DNA of 64,000 nt from assembly GCA_013399695.1 (NCBI GenBank), contig VXAU01002502.1, positions 161,574 to 225,573 on the forward strand, given 5' to 3'. Shown here in pieces: positions 12,999-26,428 of this stretch. Position 1 is the first letter of the stretch, and each line of letters opens with the position of its first letter. This DNA is from Formicarius rufipectus (lineage: Eukaryota; Chordata; Aves; Passeriformes; Formicariidae). Made by a program: the position numbers and the translations under genes. The notes under the pieces were generated by a model. That model ran no database searches and was not told where the DNA came from. It was given only the letters and a program-made list of their open reading frames with translations.

Positions 12999-14366
12999 CA
13001 TTATGAACACTCCTGTTGAGGGGTTAATAACTCAATTTAATCAGTGGCTGTTTTTGAAACCGCAGATCTACTTTCAGTCCAAGGGGCCAAAATGCAATTT
13101 TTGAGAGGTACAGATTAGAAGGAATACATAAATTGTTAGGATTTATTAATTTTATTATTCAGAAGTGCAACTGAGGCTCTCAAAACAATTCATCTTCAGG
13201 TCCTTTATAAAGGAAAAGTAAAAGGCAGTCCTTTAGCCTGAAATTTTTATTAAATTACGGATGAGCAGTGGATGCACTTGTTAATATCCAGCTTCCATCT
13301 AGCATAAGATAAAGTCAATTTGGGCCATATCCTTTTCTGCTCAGCTGGTAGCTTGCTTCCACTATTTATGTTATATAGCATTTCTACACACAATATATTT
13401 AAGCAATAAAAGCAGCGGAACACAGCTTTTTCTGAGAATTAACAACCTCCTGGGAGCCAATGATCCACAGCCCTGGAAAGGGTCATTAAATCCCAAAGAA
13501 ATGTCCAGCACTGAAGTTGTTATTGACAGGAGCTGAAAATGTGTGTATTTGTCTGTGGAAAAGAAAAGGGTAGTCAGAATATTTGGAATTTATATTTCTA
13601 CATGTGACAATATCTTTAGCAAACCAAGCAAATTATGCTCCTATAATAAGATAAATGTCATTTGTAATTAGTCATCATATACCAGAAATTTCAGTCACTG
13701 ATACAATGTGATGAAATATATTTATGAGGTTCTTGAAAGACTTTACTAATACCACATTCAAAAAAAGACAAATAGTTTTGAGAGAGGAGAATAGACAAGC
13801 AAACAAAAGAGATTATAAAGCTGCCTGATAAACTGAGAAGACAAAGGCAGAAGAAAAATGAATTTCAAGGATGAGAATAAACTAGAGGCAGCAAAGAAGC
13901 TGGAGAGCAAAAAAAATTAAAACTGTGTTCACTTTTTGATAGTCTTCCCTGTGGCCTTGTGTACAAAAACAGAGGTACTCTGGACACAAAGATCTAGAAG
14001 TGCTTAATGGATACATTTCAGATGAAGTTTCTTTTTGGATGACTGACTCTATTCCAGCGTTATCCATGTGGATAAATTTAATATGTTATATATTTATTTA
14101 TTTTTCCCCAAGAGCAGTGTTTTGTCATGGACAAGCAGAAATTCAGCAATTTCTACAAGAAATTGGAAACTGCATTAAGCTTCATGGATCATTGAGTTGA
14201 AGAGGCTAAGCAGAGTAACAATATGCTTTGTAAAGGACAGCACACTTAAGAGGTATGTTTGTCCTTCTCTTTCTGATTTATGTCTCTTCTCCCAACATCT
14301 GAATTGTTTCTTAGGCATTCAGCTGCTACTATTTTCTCTCCATATTGGATAACTCCTTTTTGTTTG

Positions 14367-14383
14367 TTTTTTTTTTTTTTTTT
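14367..14383. repeat. poly(T) run, 17 nt
   Basis: T17 preceded by tttttgtttg. It could be the poly(A) tail of a minus-strand retroposed sequence, but no insert body is recognised in the neighbouring DNA. Confidence 0.9.
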
Positions 14384-17147
14384 AATTCTGAAAATATCCC
14401 AATTAGTTTTCTAAACAGAAGCAATGTCTTACATAAAGGATTTAATCTGAATTGTTGTTTAACAACCAATTTCTTGACAGAGATCATGAGAGGGTATTCT
14501 GATGCAGAATGACAGGGAGCTACCATGTTTTTATTAATCAAATCTCCCATGGTATGGGGTATTGCTTCACATATCCAGAACAGATTTGACTTCTTTGACT
14601 GGTGTTTGCCTTAGGCCTTTCTTTCGAGTATTGCTGAACTTCAAAGCTTAGGAATTTGGGTCTTCTCTAGTGTTGAAGTATATCAGATATTGGATGCCAA
14701 GTCAAGATACTCAGTCTGAGAGAAAAGCCTGACCTTAGATTTTTCATTCAGCCTAGGGCTATCTGAAAGTGGAAAACAAAGCTCTGAGGGTAGATGGGGC
14801 TGCAACAAAAGCTATTTAAAAAAAAGGTAAAATATTATGTTTGATATTCTGAAGTCCAAGTTCTTAACATAAAGCTTGTAAAAGATGCTGTGAGAAAGTA
14901 GTTTTACAGATGGAAAATGTATTCCTCCATATATTAGAAGTATCATGGGCTTTGGAAGTGACTGGGTTTTATGCATTCTGTGCAGTATTGTAGCCAATAG
15001 GATATCAGGGGTGCCATATTTTACAGTCAAATCTTTTCTGTTCAGCCTCATACAGGGTTATGACCAGCAGTACACATATACATGGCTATAAAAGTGTCCT
15101 GCAAATAAATTGTAGTTTTAATTTCTATTCATGGTAAGAGTAGCATATATTTTAACTCATATATAAAATACCAAGCCTTGCAGACACAATAAAGGACGTT
15201 AGAAAAAGATAAGCTGTTCAAAATCCTGGTATTTTTTTATGGTTAATCATAAACCATGAGTAAGTGCATTCTTGTATATTTTACATTGCTTATTGCTGCC
15301 TCACTAGTGTTATCAGTTAAAGTTTCATATCAGCAAAACCATAAACATAATTCAAAAAGAATCAGCAGGAATTTATTGCCACTAATAAAAAATAACAATA
15401 ATTAAAAAAAAAGAAAACAGCAGATGCAATTTTCTATGATGTCTCACGGTGCTTATAATTAATTTCAGATAGAAATTGAAATTAAATTACACATCATAGG
15501 CAGTAGAGGCTTTTTGGGGAACCCATCAATAGGTCATTTTTTCTGAAGGGTGTGTTTACAATTGCACATTGATGAAATACATGAATTGGAATGCAAATGC
15601 AAGGAAGAGAGTCCAGAAAAATGTACAAGAGCCATGTTCCCCTCACAGTAAGAGTGCTCTGACTTTTGTGCATATTCTTAATCTTTCATGCACCTCCTTC
15701 CTGAAACCCTAACTCCAGGTGCACTAAAGCTCTTGGGATGATTATGATTGCCTTCAAGGGTTTTCAAGAAGGCCCTGAGATAACTGCATTCTTCTACTAG
15801 CAGGTGTGAAAGACTGTTCCCATCCTATTTGCTCTAATTTTACAGAATAGTTAATAACTTGGGGCATAATCAACTATAATTTGTTCTGATTTTATACATG
15901 AATCTAATCCCACTGATGAGTGGAGCAGATCCTGATCTAAGGAAGTTATCAGAATCAGCTTCCAACCTTTTTGATGAGGTTTTCCTTATGTGTCTATTAC
16001 CAATTTTCTTTTAATTATTCTTAAAATACATTTTTAATTTTAAAATTGTACTATAAATATCTAAAAAAAATATTAGTTTATGGAACATTAAGTATGTAAT
16101 TCTACCTTATTGTTTTTAGAAGATGTAAACATGTAAAATTTAACACATTAAAATAGTGTTTATGTTTTCTTTCTGAATAGAAGAACTTTCTAAATATGAT
16201 TCTTCAAAAAGTCCTTCAATTAGATCAGCCAAAAGTTCAGGACTAAGCTTTTTTGAATTGTAAATTAGGGTCAGAACATTACAGACAATGAAGGCAATAT
16301 TCATTTCAGTAGGTCTTTATGCTTTCTGTGCTGGAATTACAGTGTGCTCATTCTGGAAATTCTCATTTGTTCATCATCAATCTACATAATGTAGTTTCTT
16401 TCACAAGGCATATCTACCTGTCCATCTGTGTGTATGCTTTTGCAGGAGTAGATGTCTTCAGTCCCACATAGTCCCAGAAAGGTTATTTTTATGGTTCAGT
16501 GGATTCTTGGGCCACAATCTTCCAGCTCTGCAAATAGAGGTTTGCCCTCTCGCTTGAGCATGGATCGTGTTTTCTAGAAAAGAAGTGGGGTTTTGATGAC
16601 CAGTTTAACTGCCCAATTTGGGAGACACTGGGCCAAATTCACAGTTCTCCAAGTTTCTGAGGTTCTGAAGTTACTGTAGAGCCAGTGACTTTCTTTAGCA
16701 GAGAAACTTCAATGGCCCGTTCTGCCCCTGTGAGTTCCTCCTAGTATTCCTTACCACCCACAGTCATCTACTCTGCATTTCTTCTCATTTTTTAATGTTT
16801 GTTTTCATTTCCTCCTCCTAGGAATAACACCTTCACATTTTCTGATTAGTACCATTCTCATCACTAAACTGGAATCCCAGTTTGGATGTTTTGTGCATGA
16901 TAAGGAGGTACTTTATTAAACTGTTGTCCAAGTTCTGACAGCATGAATCTCTTAGAATGGAATAGTTTAACAAGCATGCAGTGGTACTCATTAATATAAT
17001 GTTATTCCAGCAGAAAAATTCTAAATTACGCTTTTATTAGGTTGTGTTAATTTGTATTGTTTCAATGAAACTAATTCAATTTACACCTTATGAGCACTTG
17101 ACATCTATTTTTCTAACTTGCTTTTTACATGTTCCTCTTTACTATAG

Positions 17148-17221
17148 GTGCCAAAAAGAGGAAGGCTTTAAGTCAGTATTTTTAAGCTTTTAAAGAATGG
17201 GCAAGTACTTTTTTATCTATG
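17148..17221 (+). other. candidate noncoding exon (splice-flanked segment)
   Basis: A 74-nt segment preceded by a pyrimidine-rich acceptor (ttcctctttactatag) and followed by a consensus donor (atg|gtgagtaa). All three plus-strand frames contain stops, so it could only be a noncoding, UTR or terminal exon. Chance pseudo-exons of this quality are common in vertebrate DNA, and the call rests on the splice motifs alone. Confidence 0.15.
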
Positions 17222-19412
17222 GTGAGTAATACCTTTTCAACATAAACTTGTTTTAGGGCCTTTGTAGTGACAAGTGCCACTTCCTGAGAGATGTCAAGAA
17301 ATAGCACTAACAGCACTGAGACACCAATTCACACATTTAATAATAACATGTAGAGAGAACTACAGACCAACTTTTTCCTTCCTTCTGACTGACATTTGTA
17401 TAAAGGAAGAGTAACTCCCTCCCTCAGGTTCTTCTCTCTAACAACTCCAAAACTTCCAATATTTAATTTTAACTCATGTTTTCTTGATCACTGATCAGCC
17501 TTTTTGCTGTTTTCCTATCACAGGCTGACAGGTTGGAATTTTTATTCCCATACAGTCCCGGAGCTGGGCAGACAACTTATGATCTGTGTGGTGGAAAGGT
17601 TATGCCACATGTTTTACTGACAAACTCACATTTTACATCCCAGTAGTGTGCCAGTCTTTCTGAAAACAACATGACATTGTCACACTGAGTATGCAATACA
17701 TTCTCTTCTTACAGGTCTTTTCTGCATAACAATTTTGAGGTGGTACCCATTCACAACATAAGAATTCATTATATGCCTAGGCAAGGGGAGACTTTTTTAA
17801 ATTGAACTGTGTGTTGTTTATTTTCTTTTTTTTTTGACTGATTTCTCCAGTCTATCAAAATCCTTTTACATTTTAACTCATCTCATAAAGGACTGCCACC
17901 TTTTCAAAATGTGTGGCATCTGGTGAATATTCCAATTCTATTCTATCTGTTGGCTCATTAAAAAATATAGTACAAGGGTCCAAACAATTTTTTTAAAAAT
18001 TATTGATTTATTATTCTGCTTTGATAATGCACAATATTAAGTGCCCCCTGAGTATGCTTTTCCAAGTGATTTTTTTTCAGTACTTTCAGTTTGGTTGTAT
18101 TTTCTTATCTTGCTAATGAATACAGCCTGCAACAGCATCAAAAGTCAAGGTACATGGAATACATTTCTTTTCTCCACTCTTACCAGCCATGATAGAAAGA
18201 AACTACATTGATTTAACATAATTTGCTCTTGAAAAATCTGTATTGATGTACATTCATGGTTATCTTCCATCCATGTGATTAGTTTATTTGACTATTTGCT
18301 CCAATGTTTTCCTGAAAATTGAAGATGAGCAAAATCTAATTCTAACGATCTTGCTTTATTCCTCTAAAGTATAAGCGCCCACAGTCACAATTCTCCAATC
18401 TCTCAGAATTTCTAAGAGCTCCTACATATTCTTGGTTAAGATAATTTTACCACATCTCTTAAGCACATCACATTAAATAGTATCTCGAGAGTATCCCAAA
18501 CATCTGAGTACATTCTACCTATCTTTTTTCAACCTATTTCTGCATCTCATTCTTTTCCTCTTTCTTGGTGTTGATAGTCTGAACTACAGAGCTAAACTCT
18601 GAGGAAGTGTGATTTATGTTTGATTGATACTCTAATTTTTTATTCGTATTTGCTAGTCAGAACTAATATGTTTATGAGATTGTTGATTAGAACTTTGAAC
18701 CATAAATTTTACTAGTTAAGTAAATGGGATAATTTTGTGTATGGAATGATTTAATGTCAAATATTGCTACTTAAAATAATAGAATATTCTCTTAATTTAA
18801 ACTTGATGAGTGGGAAAAATAATAATTTTGGACAAAAGCAATCACATACTTTGGTATGGATCACCATTTTGACATAATCTTTGGGCACTTAGCAACTCTT
18901 TCTGAGTTCCAAAAGACACTTTATCTACATTTAATACAATCTTTTTGCATTTTATCAAACCACCAGAAAGAAGAATCTCACTAGTCCTCTTATTTGGTTA
19001 AAATATTCTGCATCTGTTTTGGCTTCTACTGCAAGCCCAGATTCAGCGGAGAGTTTTCCATCCTTTTTATTAAATCTGTAGATGAAATTTGTAAACAATA
19101 AAACCACATTTAAACCTGAACTTTTTCACCAGTTCTGCAATTCCACCAGAAAATAGTTGATTCGTCGATTTTTCCTCTTTTTTTGAGCCTCAGGTCAGAT
19201 TTCTCTTATCCTATAATTTCTTCTATTTCAATGTATCCCACCCTTCACAATAATTTCTTTTAAAAATTCTGGTAATTTTTCAAGAACTCACTGGTCCCTC
19301 ATGTACTCAAGAAGCTGTCTTTAAAAACAAAAGGTGCCCTGGTTTTGGTAAAAATTATTTTTGGTCTAATAAAAGCAATTTGATATATTTTACTGATTTT
19401 TCACTGTAATTG

Positions 19413-19972
19413 TAGAATCACAGAATGGCTTGGGTTTGAAGGGACCTTAAAGAGCAACTTGCTTCAGCCCCCCTGCCCTGGACGTGGACACCCTTTACTA
19501 GATTAGGTTGCTCAGAGCTCCATCCAGCCTAGCCTTGAACACTTCCTGGGATGGATCATCCACAGCTTCTCTGGACAACCTGTTCCAGTGCCTCACCACC
19601 CACACAGTAAATTATTTTATCCTAATGTCTAATCTAACCCTCCTGTCTTTCAATTTGAATCCATTCTCCCTTATCCGATCACTGCACACTTGTAAAAAGT
19701 CTCTCTCCACTATCCTTGCAGGCTGCCATCAGGTACAGCAATTGTCACCCCTAAGCCTTTTGTGTTACAGACTGAATAATCCCAGTTCTTTCAGCCTTTC
19801 CTTGCAGGAGAGGTGCCCCATACCTCTAATCATCTTGGTGACCTCCTCCAACAGGTCCATGTCCTTCCTGTGCTGGGCCCCCAGAGCTGGAGGCAGCACT
19901 GCAGGTGGGGTCTCACCAGGGCAGAGCAGAGGGGCAGAATCCCCTCCCTTGACCTACTATCCACAGTATACC
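19413..19972 (-). mobile_element. CR1 LINE, 5'-truncated, antisense (longest copy)
   Basis: It starts tagaatcacagaatggcttg and continues tgaagggaccttaaagagca, followed by the usual antisense CR1 text (cctgttccagtgcctcacca; tttcagcctttccttgcagg; ggtctcaccagggcagagca). On the minus strand the reverse-transcriptase C-terminus is recognisable, but an in-frame TAA falls right after RLDIRIK, where other copies read ...RKKFFT. The ORF is therefore broken. The 156-codon plus-strand open frame across it is antisense and not a gene. At about 560 bp it is the longest CR1 here. Confidence 0.95.
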
Positions 19973-22325
19973 TCGTGAAAATTTAAATATAGTAAATTGT
20001 ACTCTCTTTCCTCTTGCAACAATCAAATTTCCTCTGCAGGCTGTTCTAGCAGTAAAATAAGTCCTCAGGGTTTCTTCTGAAACTGTACCACCTACTCCTT
20101 TAGTTTTCTGAATGGGAAGATACACCTCAACTGCAGGTGCTGCGAAGCTGCTCCAGAGCAGGGTTGGCCCTCTGAAAAGTAACAGTTGTCTAAATAGAAC
20201 TGTTCATTTTTGGATGGGATTAATGTACCTTAGAATTAATCTTAGATTCTGATAAAATGTCTTCAAGCAATTCTTTGGAGAACAGAATGGAAAAGATGAA
20301 AAAAATAGATTATAAAATATTTTCAACTAAATTGGAAAGTGAAATAACCTTTATTCCAGCACTGATCCACAACAGAGAAAAATGTAAGAACTCTGTCTCT
20401 TCCTCTATCTGGTGCAGCCCAAATTTTAACTTGATAAAACTCTACTGAGGGTAATGGCAGTAAAGTAGAAATTTGTTCCAGTAGCTCCAGTTTCCTTGAG
20501 AGCGTGAAACACTTCTCAAATGGCTAATCTATTTGAATTAAATTAGGTGAACCGCACATTCATTTCAAAATCTTTTGTTCCTCTTCTTGTCAGCCTTGCA
20601 ACACAGGGAGCATAACTCTTGTCTTCAGGGAGCTGTTGCTATCCATGTAATTTAGATCAGCCTAGGTGAATGCTGTTAAGATGCATAAATGAAGCTCAGC
20701 TAGCCTCAGGATTAAGGAATCAGAGTGCTCCTTTCAGCACTTTGCCCCTTCTTCCTTCCCTATTATCTTGTAAAATCTAATTTTAAAGCACAAGTGCAAT
20801 AGCATTCATTTTTTTTAATGACTATTCCACAGCCTCCATAGCCTCTTACTCTAAATTTTATGTATTTTCATAAATTCTCCTTTCCTCTGCTTTTTATGCT
20901 TCCAAGTCGTTCAGAAAACAGCCCCTCCTTCCTTTTTGTGTTAAGTCCCTTCAAACACTGAATGTAAAGGTTTCTTCATAATCTCAGGCCCATTTTTCCA
21001 TTTGGAAGCCTGTGTGTACTTTGCAGTTTTGACAAGTGGCTTACTGTGCTCATCATTATTTATTGTAACTTATATATATTGGATTTCAGAGTATTATTAT
21101 ACAATAAATCACAGGAGGTTCACAGACTGCTCACAGAAGCAGGTGAGTTGTGGTCAGAAGGTCTCTCCTCCCAGCTCTGCCACCAGAATGGTAATCTCCA
21201 GTGGAGTAGGCTGCTCTGTATTTTCCCTAAGCTGCTGGAACAAGATGCCCAGGAATTACTTTGTCAAGGTCCATTTCTAGATGAAAAGCACAAGATTAAT
21301 ACTTTGGGCTTGCGAGTTCAGCAAGTGGGAGGACAGTTTCTGCAGTGCTTTGGAGAAGGGGTTAATGATGACAAACACAAAAGTAAATGTCACCAAAGCA
21401 CTATGCAAAGGATTTTTCAGATAAAGTAGAAAAGGTTCTGAGTTAGAAAACTATCTGGAAAAAAAGCAAAGTCTTTAATTTACCTGAGCCATTAATTTAA
21501 GCTGTCCTAATTAAAATCTACTGTGTCCGTGAAATTTCTTTGCTCAGACAGCCACACTTAAAACTGCTCAGACAGCACAAGTTTAAAAGAGGAAAATTTG
21601 CTTGAAAAGATGTAGAGCTGGCTCTTCAGCTGTGACAGGCCGGAACAGTTCCATTCTTGCCTGTGGAGTTAGCTGGATTTATACCTGAGGAGGGTAGGGC
21701 TGACTGTTCAACACATCATTTTCCAAGACAAAATTGTGAATTGTGGTCCCCATCTTTTCCCACATTCCTTTTTTTTTTTTTCATATCTCTACTTTATTAT
21801 TTCAAACTGCTGTTTCTTTTCATTGGGTTATGAACTGCCTTTTTTTTTTTCTTTCTAAATCTCTACTCTTGTTACATGCTTTTAAAAAATCTTTTCAGAA
21901 CAACTGTCATATGCAATCGCTTTTCAAATCCATCTGAGTGCTCTGAAGCCAAATCAACTTGATGACTTGCAGAACTAATGTGAATCATTTCTACACCTAC
22001 AAAGCTGGCATTTCGAAAAAAAAACAAAATATCTGAAATAGTTTATATTGACATACAATTTAATCACAAGTGTTTTAGAAAGAATATTTGTATGTGTGTT
22101 TGCACACACCTTTATTCAACAGACTCTGAGAGAAATTTCATTGGCTTATTGATTTTGGCTCCATGGGGCTATGTTTACTAAATGAATAGTTCTAATTAAC
22201 TCATTTTATCTATTGCATGCAAGCATTACTTATGGATGCTAATATAATCTTATGGATTAAAGTACATATTCAATCTTTATAGTCTCACATTTCATGCCAT
22301 ACCATAGATCCTGTTTGTTTTATAG
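19973..22325. other. unannotated noncoding DNA
   Basis: No recognised gene, RNA or transposon. A 127-codon open frame at 21046-21429 has no recognisable domain and is within chance expectation. Short T runs occur near 21770 and 21840. Confidence 0.6.
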
Positions 22326-22412
22326 AAGATGTCCACAATGTCGTTTACTTCAGCTAAAAGTTCAAAATCATTCAGTAGAAATCCATCAGATTGAGAGGAC
22401 TCCAAAGAATGG
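22326..22412 (+). other. candidate exon (splice-flanked, one open frame)
   Basis: An 87-nt segment with a strong acceptor (gatcctgtttgttttatag) and a strong donor (aatgg|gtgagtac). The second frame is open throughout (28 codons) and includes a Cys-Pro-Gln-Cys stretch; the first frame has a late stop. A second donor, gggg|gtaagtat, lies about 40 nt downstream, but the open frame hits TGA at the first donor. I do not recognise the peptide, and one open frame over 28 codons is unremarkable. It could be a pseudo-exon. Confidence 0.2.
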
Positions 22413-22916
22413 GTGAGTACAAACTCCAGGAAAATCTTTAAGGTGAAGGGGTAAGTATTACTTTAAAAACCTGGTAGACACTTGTCTTTTTTCAATAATC
22501 AAAAGTTTTTATGTTGTTTTGATTCATTTTCTTCTTTCCCTTCATTGAAGTTTAACATCTTAATTACACTTTCCCTATTACAGTAAAATTTTGCCTCTTG
22601 GTCCACAAGACACTAAAATATTTTTGATATTAAAAACATTGAGATAACTTAAAATTTTGCAAACAGTTCTGTTAGAAAAAAACAAAGCATTTTAGGTACA
22701 GTACAGAATTAGTATGTGCTGTGCTACCAAATCTAAAATGTTCATTTTCATTGACTCATTATGAAAATAATTTCCCCTCCACAAGCTCTCAGGTCTACAC
22801 TGTTCAGCTGGAACAGAGAAAATCAGGCTGAAAACATCCAACTTTTATTTAGAAACACTAAGGGTGCTCTTCTCTTTCCCAAACAATAAAAAATGCAGAC
22901 AATAAGGCCAATAATT

Positions 22917-22964
22917 CCAAAAAAACCCAAAAAACAAACCAAAAAACCAACCAAACAAAACCCT
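22917..22964. repeat. A/C-rich low-complexity tract
   Basis: Contains only A and C, mixing aaaaaccc, caaacc and ccaacc units. Of the same type as the tracts at 0.15, 26.4, 33.2, 38.3 and 41.65 kb. Confidence 0.85.
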
Positions 22965-23323
22965 GTTCCTGTCCACCACTATATGTAAGAAATACCATAA
23001 ACCAGGGTTTTTTTTAATGCAATAACATTTTATGCTTTTGAAGTGAGTTTAGGTTCTTCCCTGAAAATCAATATCAGCATATTGGTCATAATTTTTGGCT
23101 GCTCTGATTCCTGTAATTTTAAGAGAGACAACTCAGTAATGATAAAAATCTCTCCCAGATATGGCAGAATTTTGGGGTCAGATTAGACTATTAAATGACT
23201 GGTTTATTTATACTTAGGGAAAAAAAAAAGCCCAGATAAATAAATATTTAAACACATGAAATAAACAGCTTTTTGGTTCTAATGTATTTATGTGCATACA
23301 TTACATATACATTACATATATAA

Positions 23324-23341
23324 AAACTATAGCTATAGTTT
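23324..23341. repeat. perfect 18-bp palindrome
   Basis: AAACTATAG is followed immediately by its reverse complement CTATAGTTT. It is preceded by two direct copies of cattacatata. Confidence 0.9.
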
Positions 23342-23719
23342 GAAGGAAAAAGAATTTAATTTGTATTTTAAATGTCTGAAGTATTCTGCTGTGGGAAATT
23401 TCAATATTGGAAATAGTGTTTAGCATAAGTGGTTCCTGTACTGAAAGATAAAGAACTTCTTACTGAAATAAACTTTACCTTTATAAACAAAACAAGAAAT
23501 ATAAAGAAAAAGCAAACCATTTTACCAGTACTGGAATACTGCTATACCATTTACTTTACAAAGTTCTGCATTCCAAAACACTGTGTGCATGAGAAAGGAT
23601 GGAAAATAAACTGTGAGATGCAAAGAAATAAGTATACATGCCATTTAATTGAAGTAAACATAGAATTAAAAAAAATCAGTGCCTAGCATATAAATGCAAA
23701 CTTCAGGACAATATCAGGA

Positions 23720-23816
23720 TTTTTCCTTTCCCTTTCCCTTCCCTTCTTCTTTTCCTTCTTCCTTTCTTTTCCTTCTTCCCTTTCTTTCTTTTCTTTCTTT
23801 CTTTTTCTTTCTTCCT
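23720..23816. repeat. 97-nt uninterrupted polypyrimidine tract
   Basis: Every base from 23720 to 23816 is C or T, arranged as tttcc, ttccc, cttctt and tttc units. Such mirror-like homopyrimidine/homopurine DNA can adopt triplex (H-DNA) structure; that is general knowledge and was not tested here. It may be a decayed (TTTC)n microsatellite. Confidence 0.97.
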
Positions 23817-24532
23817 AAATCCATCAAGCAGAATTTTATTATCTAAAGTTGATCAAATGTTTTTAATGATATAGCTGTGCCTGAGTAGGTTGGAATATAT
23901 GGATAAAATGATTTTCTTCTAGTCTCTCAAAGACCTGACATGAACTACCTTTAGGAACTACCTTAAAGTCATATCTGTTTATATCAACCAACAGGAGATA
24001 GAAAATTGATTAAATACATTTCAGGGTTTCAGTGATTCTTTATCTGTCTCAGCTGAGTTTAAATGTGTCTGTCTATAGAGAGAAGTCTTTAAAGTGGCTA
24101 TTTTTCTATTTTCTTTTGCTTTGTCTCTCTTTTAAAAGCCCAGTTATCTGAGAGATAATTATGTAATTTACAGTCTGCATGTTGTTTGATTTTCCCCCAC
24201 AGAAAAATCTGCTTCACTGAATGCTATTGTTCAGGCAGCAATTTCATACATTGCTTCATAATCAAACATATGTATTGTCATATTCCAGTCCAGAGCAACG
24301 TTAGACTTCATCCTTCTTGCCACCAGCTCTTCAATAATAAGTGTTTGCCTTAGAGCTATTTCTGTTAATGGTATTTATTTCTTGAAAGTCTCCAGGTATG
24401 CTCTGCCATGAAAACTTCCTTATCACAGGCAAGTCTTGGACTTTCTTATATTTATGAATACACATGTCAGATTGGATTTCTGACCTTGGGAGATGTTCTC
24501 TCCAGCAGAGATCATCCAATATGTGCTACAAG

Positions 24533-24550
24533 AAAAAAAAAAAAAAAAAA
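24533..24550. repeat. poly(A) run, 18 nt
   Basis: A18 between atgtgctacaag and gtgacccc. There is no AATAAA just upstream and no recognisable retroposed body. Confidence 0.9.
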
Positions 24551-26377
24551 GTGACCCCAGTCCTCTCCTCACTTACAGGGCAAATTTCTAACAAGCATTT
24601 CCAGCAAATCCCTGGGAACAGCTTAGCACGTAATTGCCAGGTGGGCCAGCTGGCTGGAGGTGAGGAAGCTGCGTCCACTTGGCTGCCAGCAGGATCTCAG
24701 GAGAGAAGCATAAGCCAATTTTTCCACATGAAAATTCAGGCAACTTCTGTGCCTCATCCCTGGATATGAAACCAGCATGTGGAGACTGTACAGCACTGCT
24801 AGCACATATCAGTGTGTTATGCCAGGTTTTAAATGAATTTAGGGGTGCTTTTTGTTTGAGAATCTGAAACAAAGCCCAAAGAGGAGCTATTCCACATTGA
24901 CCAATTTCCTTTGTTCCATTTCCCTGAGAGTGATAGTATAGACATAATTATGTGTAAATGAAAAAGTGAACAAAATCTTGTTTCTTTACTAATTTCTTTC
25001 ACTACTGTTCAGCCAATAAATGGGTAAGATGACACAGACACATTGTACTTACATCTTCCCATATGCAGGATGAACTATGGCTGAATCCAATGGAAAAGAA
25101 CTTTTCCTTTAGCATTACAGTTTCTGATTCTACTCTCAGGTATAATAATTAATCAAATATCAATTTTTGTGTGACTAGGGAAATAATCTGCACTGGGTAA
25201 TTGGAAGGAGCTGACAGAAGGCTCTCTTCTAGCATTGTTCAGCTTAATTCAAATATCTTGGTGGATTTGATAACAGAAATAAAGACACAATAAAATTCTA
25301 TGTTTAAAATTCTTTAAAGAATACCAACATTCTGACAATTCAGAGGAACTTTCAACAGATAAAAAGGAGATGAAAAGTTAGATCTGTGACTGATCTACTA
25401 CATTCCAGAAGATGCTGCTCCAAAAGGTGCTGGCAATCCCATTCTCTATATTCCTGACTTTAGAACCATCCAAAAAATCAGATTTGGAAACAAAAAAATG
25501 AACAAACTTTAACGTTAAAGTGTAAAAAATTGAGTTAAGATTTTTAAAGCTGGAATAACTGCAGAACTTTAATACCAAGAATTTGAAAATAATTTTTAGA
25601 ATTGATGAGCACTTTTAACAAAGTTATTGACTCTCTATACTTTAATGAGATGGTATTATAAACAGTTCAGAAAATGTGGGCTGAGGCTCTTACACCCAAG
25701 GTCAAGCCATCCTAGTTCTACCTGGCAATTCTTTAGCCACACTCTTCCATTATTAAATATCTGTGGTATGGATATAGATGTACTGAACCACCTGCTCACT
25801 GAACCTGGATTGCAGTCAAGACTGCCTTTCTTATCCCTCTATCCTGACTATTGCATACATTTTTCATGTTGTTCACGATGTAGACCAAACACTTTGTACA
25901 GTCAAAGGGCCCATATGTTTAAACCTGACATGTTTAAGCCCATCAGTACTAAGTCTTGGACATATATGAGGCTCACTCAGCATCATACAAAATAAGATCC
26001 CTAGACATGCTCCTTAACAGTGTTTAGATTGGAAAACAAGAAAATATTAACGAAAATTGACATAAGTCCATAGATTTGGAGGATGTTAATTGAGAAAAGG
26101 AATAGCCTTGAAAAATTTCTGCTAATAAATGTAGATCCCTCTTTTCTAGGGAATTTTCTAAGGAATTTCTAAGGTTATCCATGAAAAAAAAATTGAAACC
26201 TTTTAGCTTCAACTGGAGAATTTATTCAGAGAATTTGGACTCTTCATGAATCTTATCAGGAAATAATGAAATGTAATGCCTCATGAATTATAAAACAAGC
26301 ACAGGTTTTGAAGTGACATGATTTTTGAAATGCTTGTAATCTGTCAAAAAACTCTCCTAATGCTATTCATTTACAAG

Positions 26378-26428
26378 CAAAAAAAACCCAAAACAACAAA
26401 CCACAAACAAAAAAAACACACAAAAACC
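26378..26428. repeat. A/C-rich low-complexity tract
   Basis: Only A and C: aaaaaaaaccc, aaaacaacaaacc, and acacacaaaaacc-type units. Confidence 0.85.

Larger units (their letters stand above)
8567..19412. other. unannotated AT-rich noncoding DNA
   Basis: About 10.8 kb with no recognised gene or transposon. Contents worth noting: a 12-bp-arm hairpin at 12973-12998, a T17 run at 14367-14383, and a splice-flanked segment with all frames closed at 17148-17221. Old, strongly diverged repeats or conserved noncoding elements could be present but cannot be identified by eye. Confidence 0.6.

Noticed and set aside
19508..19978. 156-codon plus-strand frame
   Set aside because: It is antisense to a CR1 copy; the coding sense is the minus strand, where the frame is broken.
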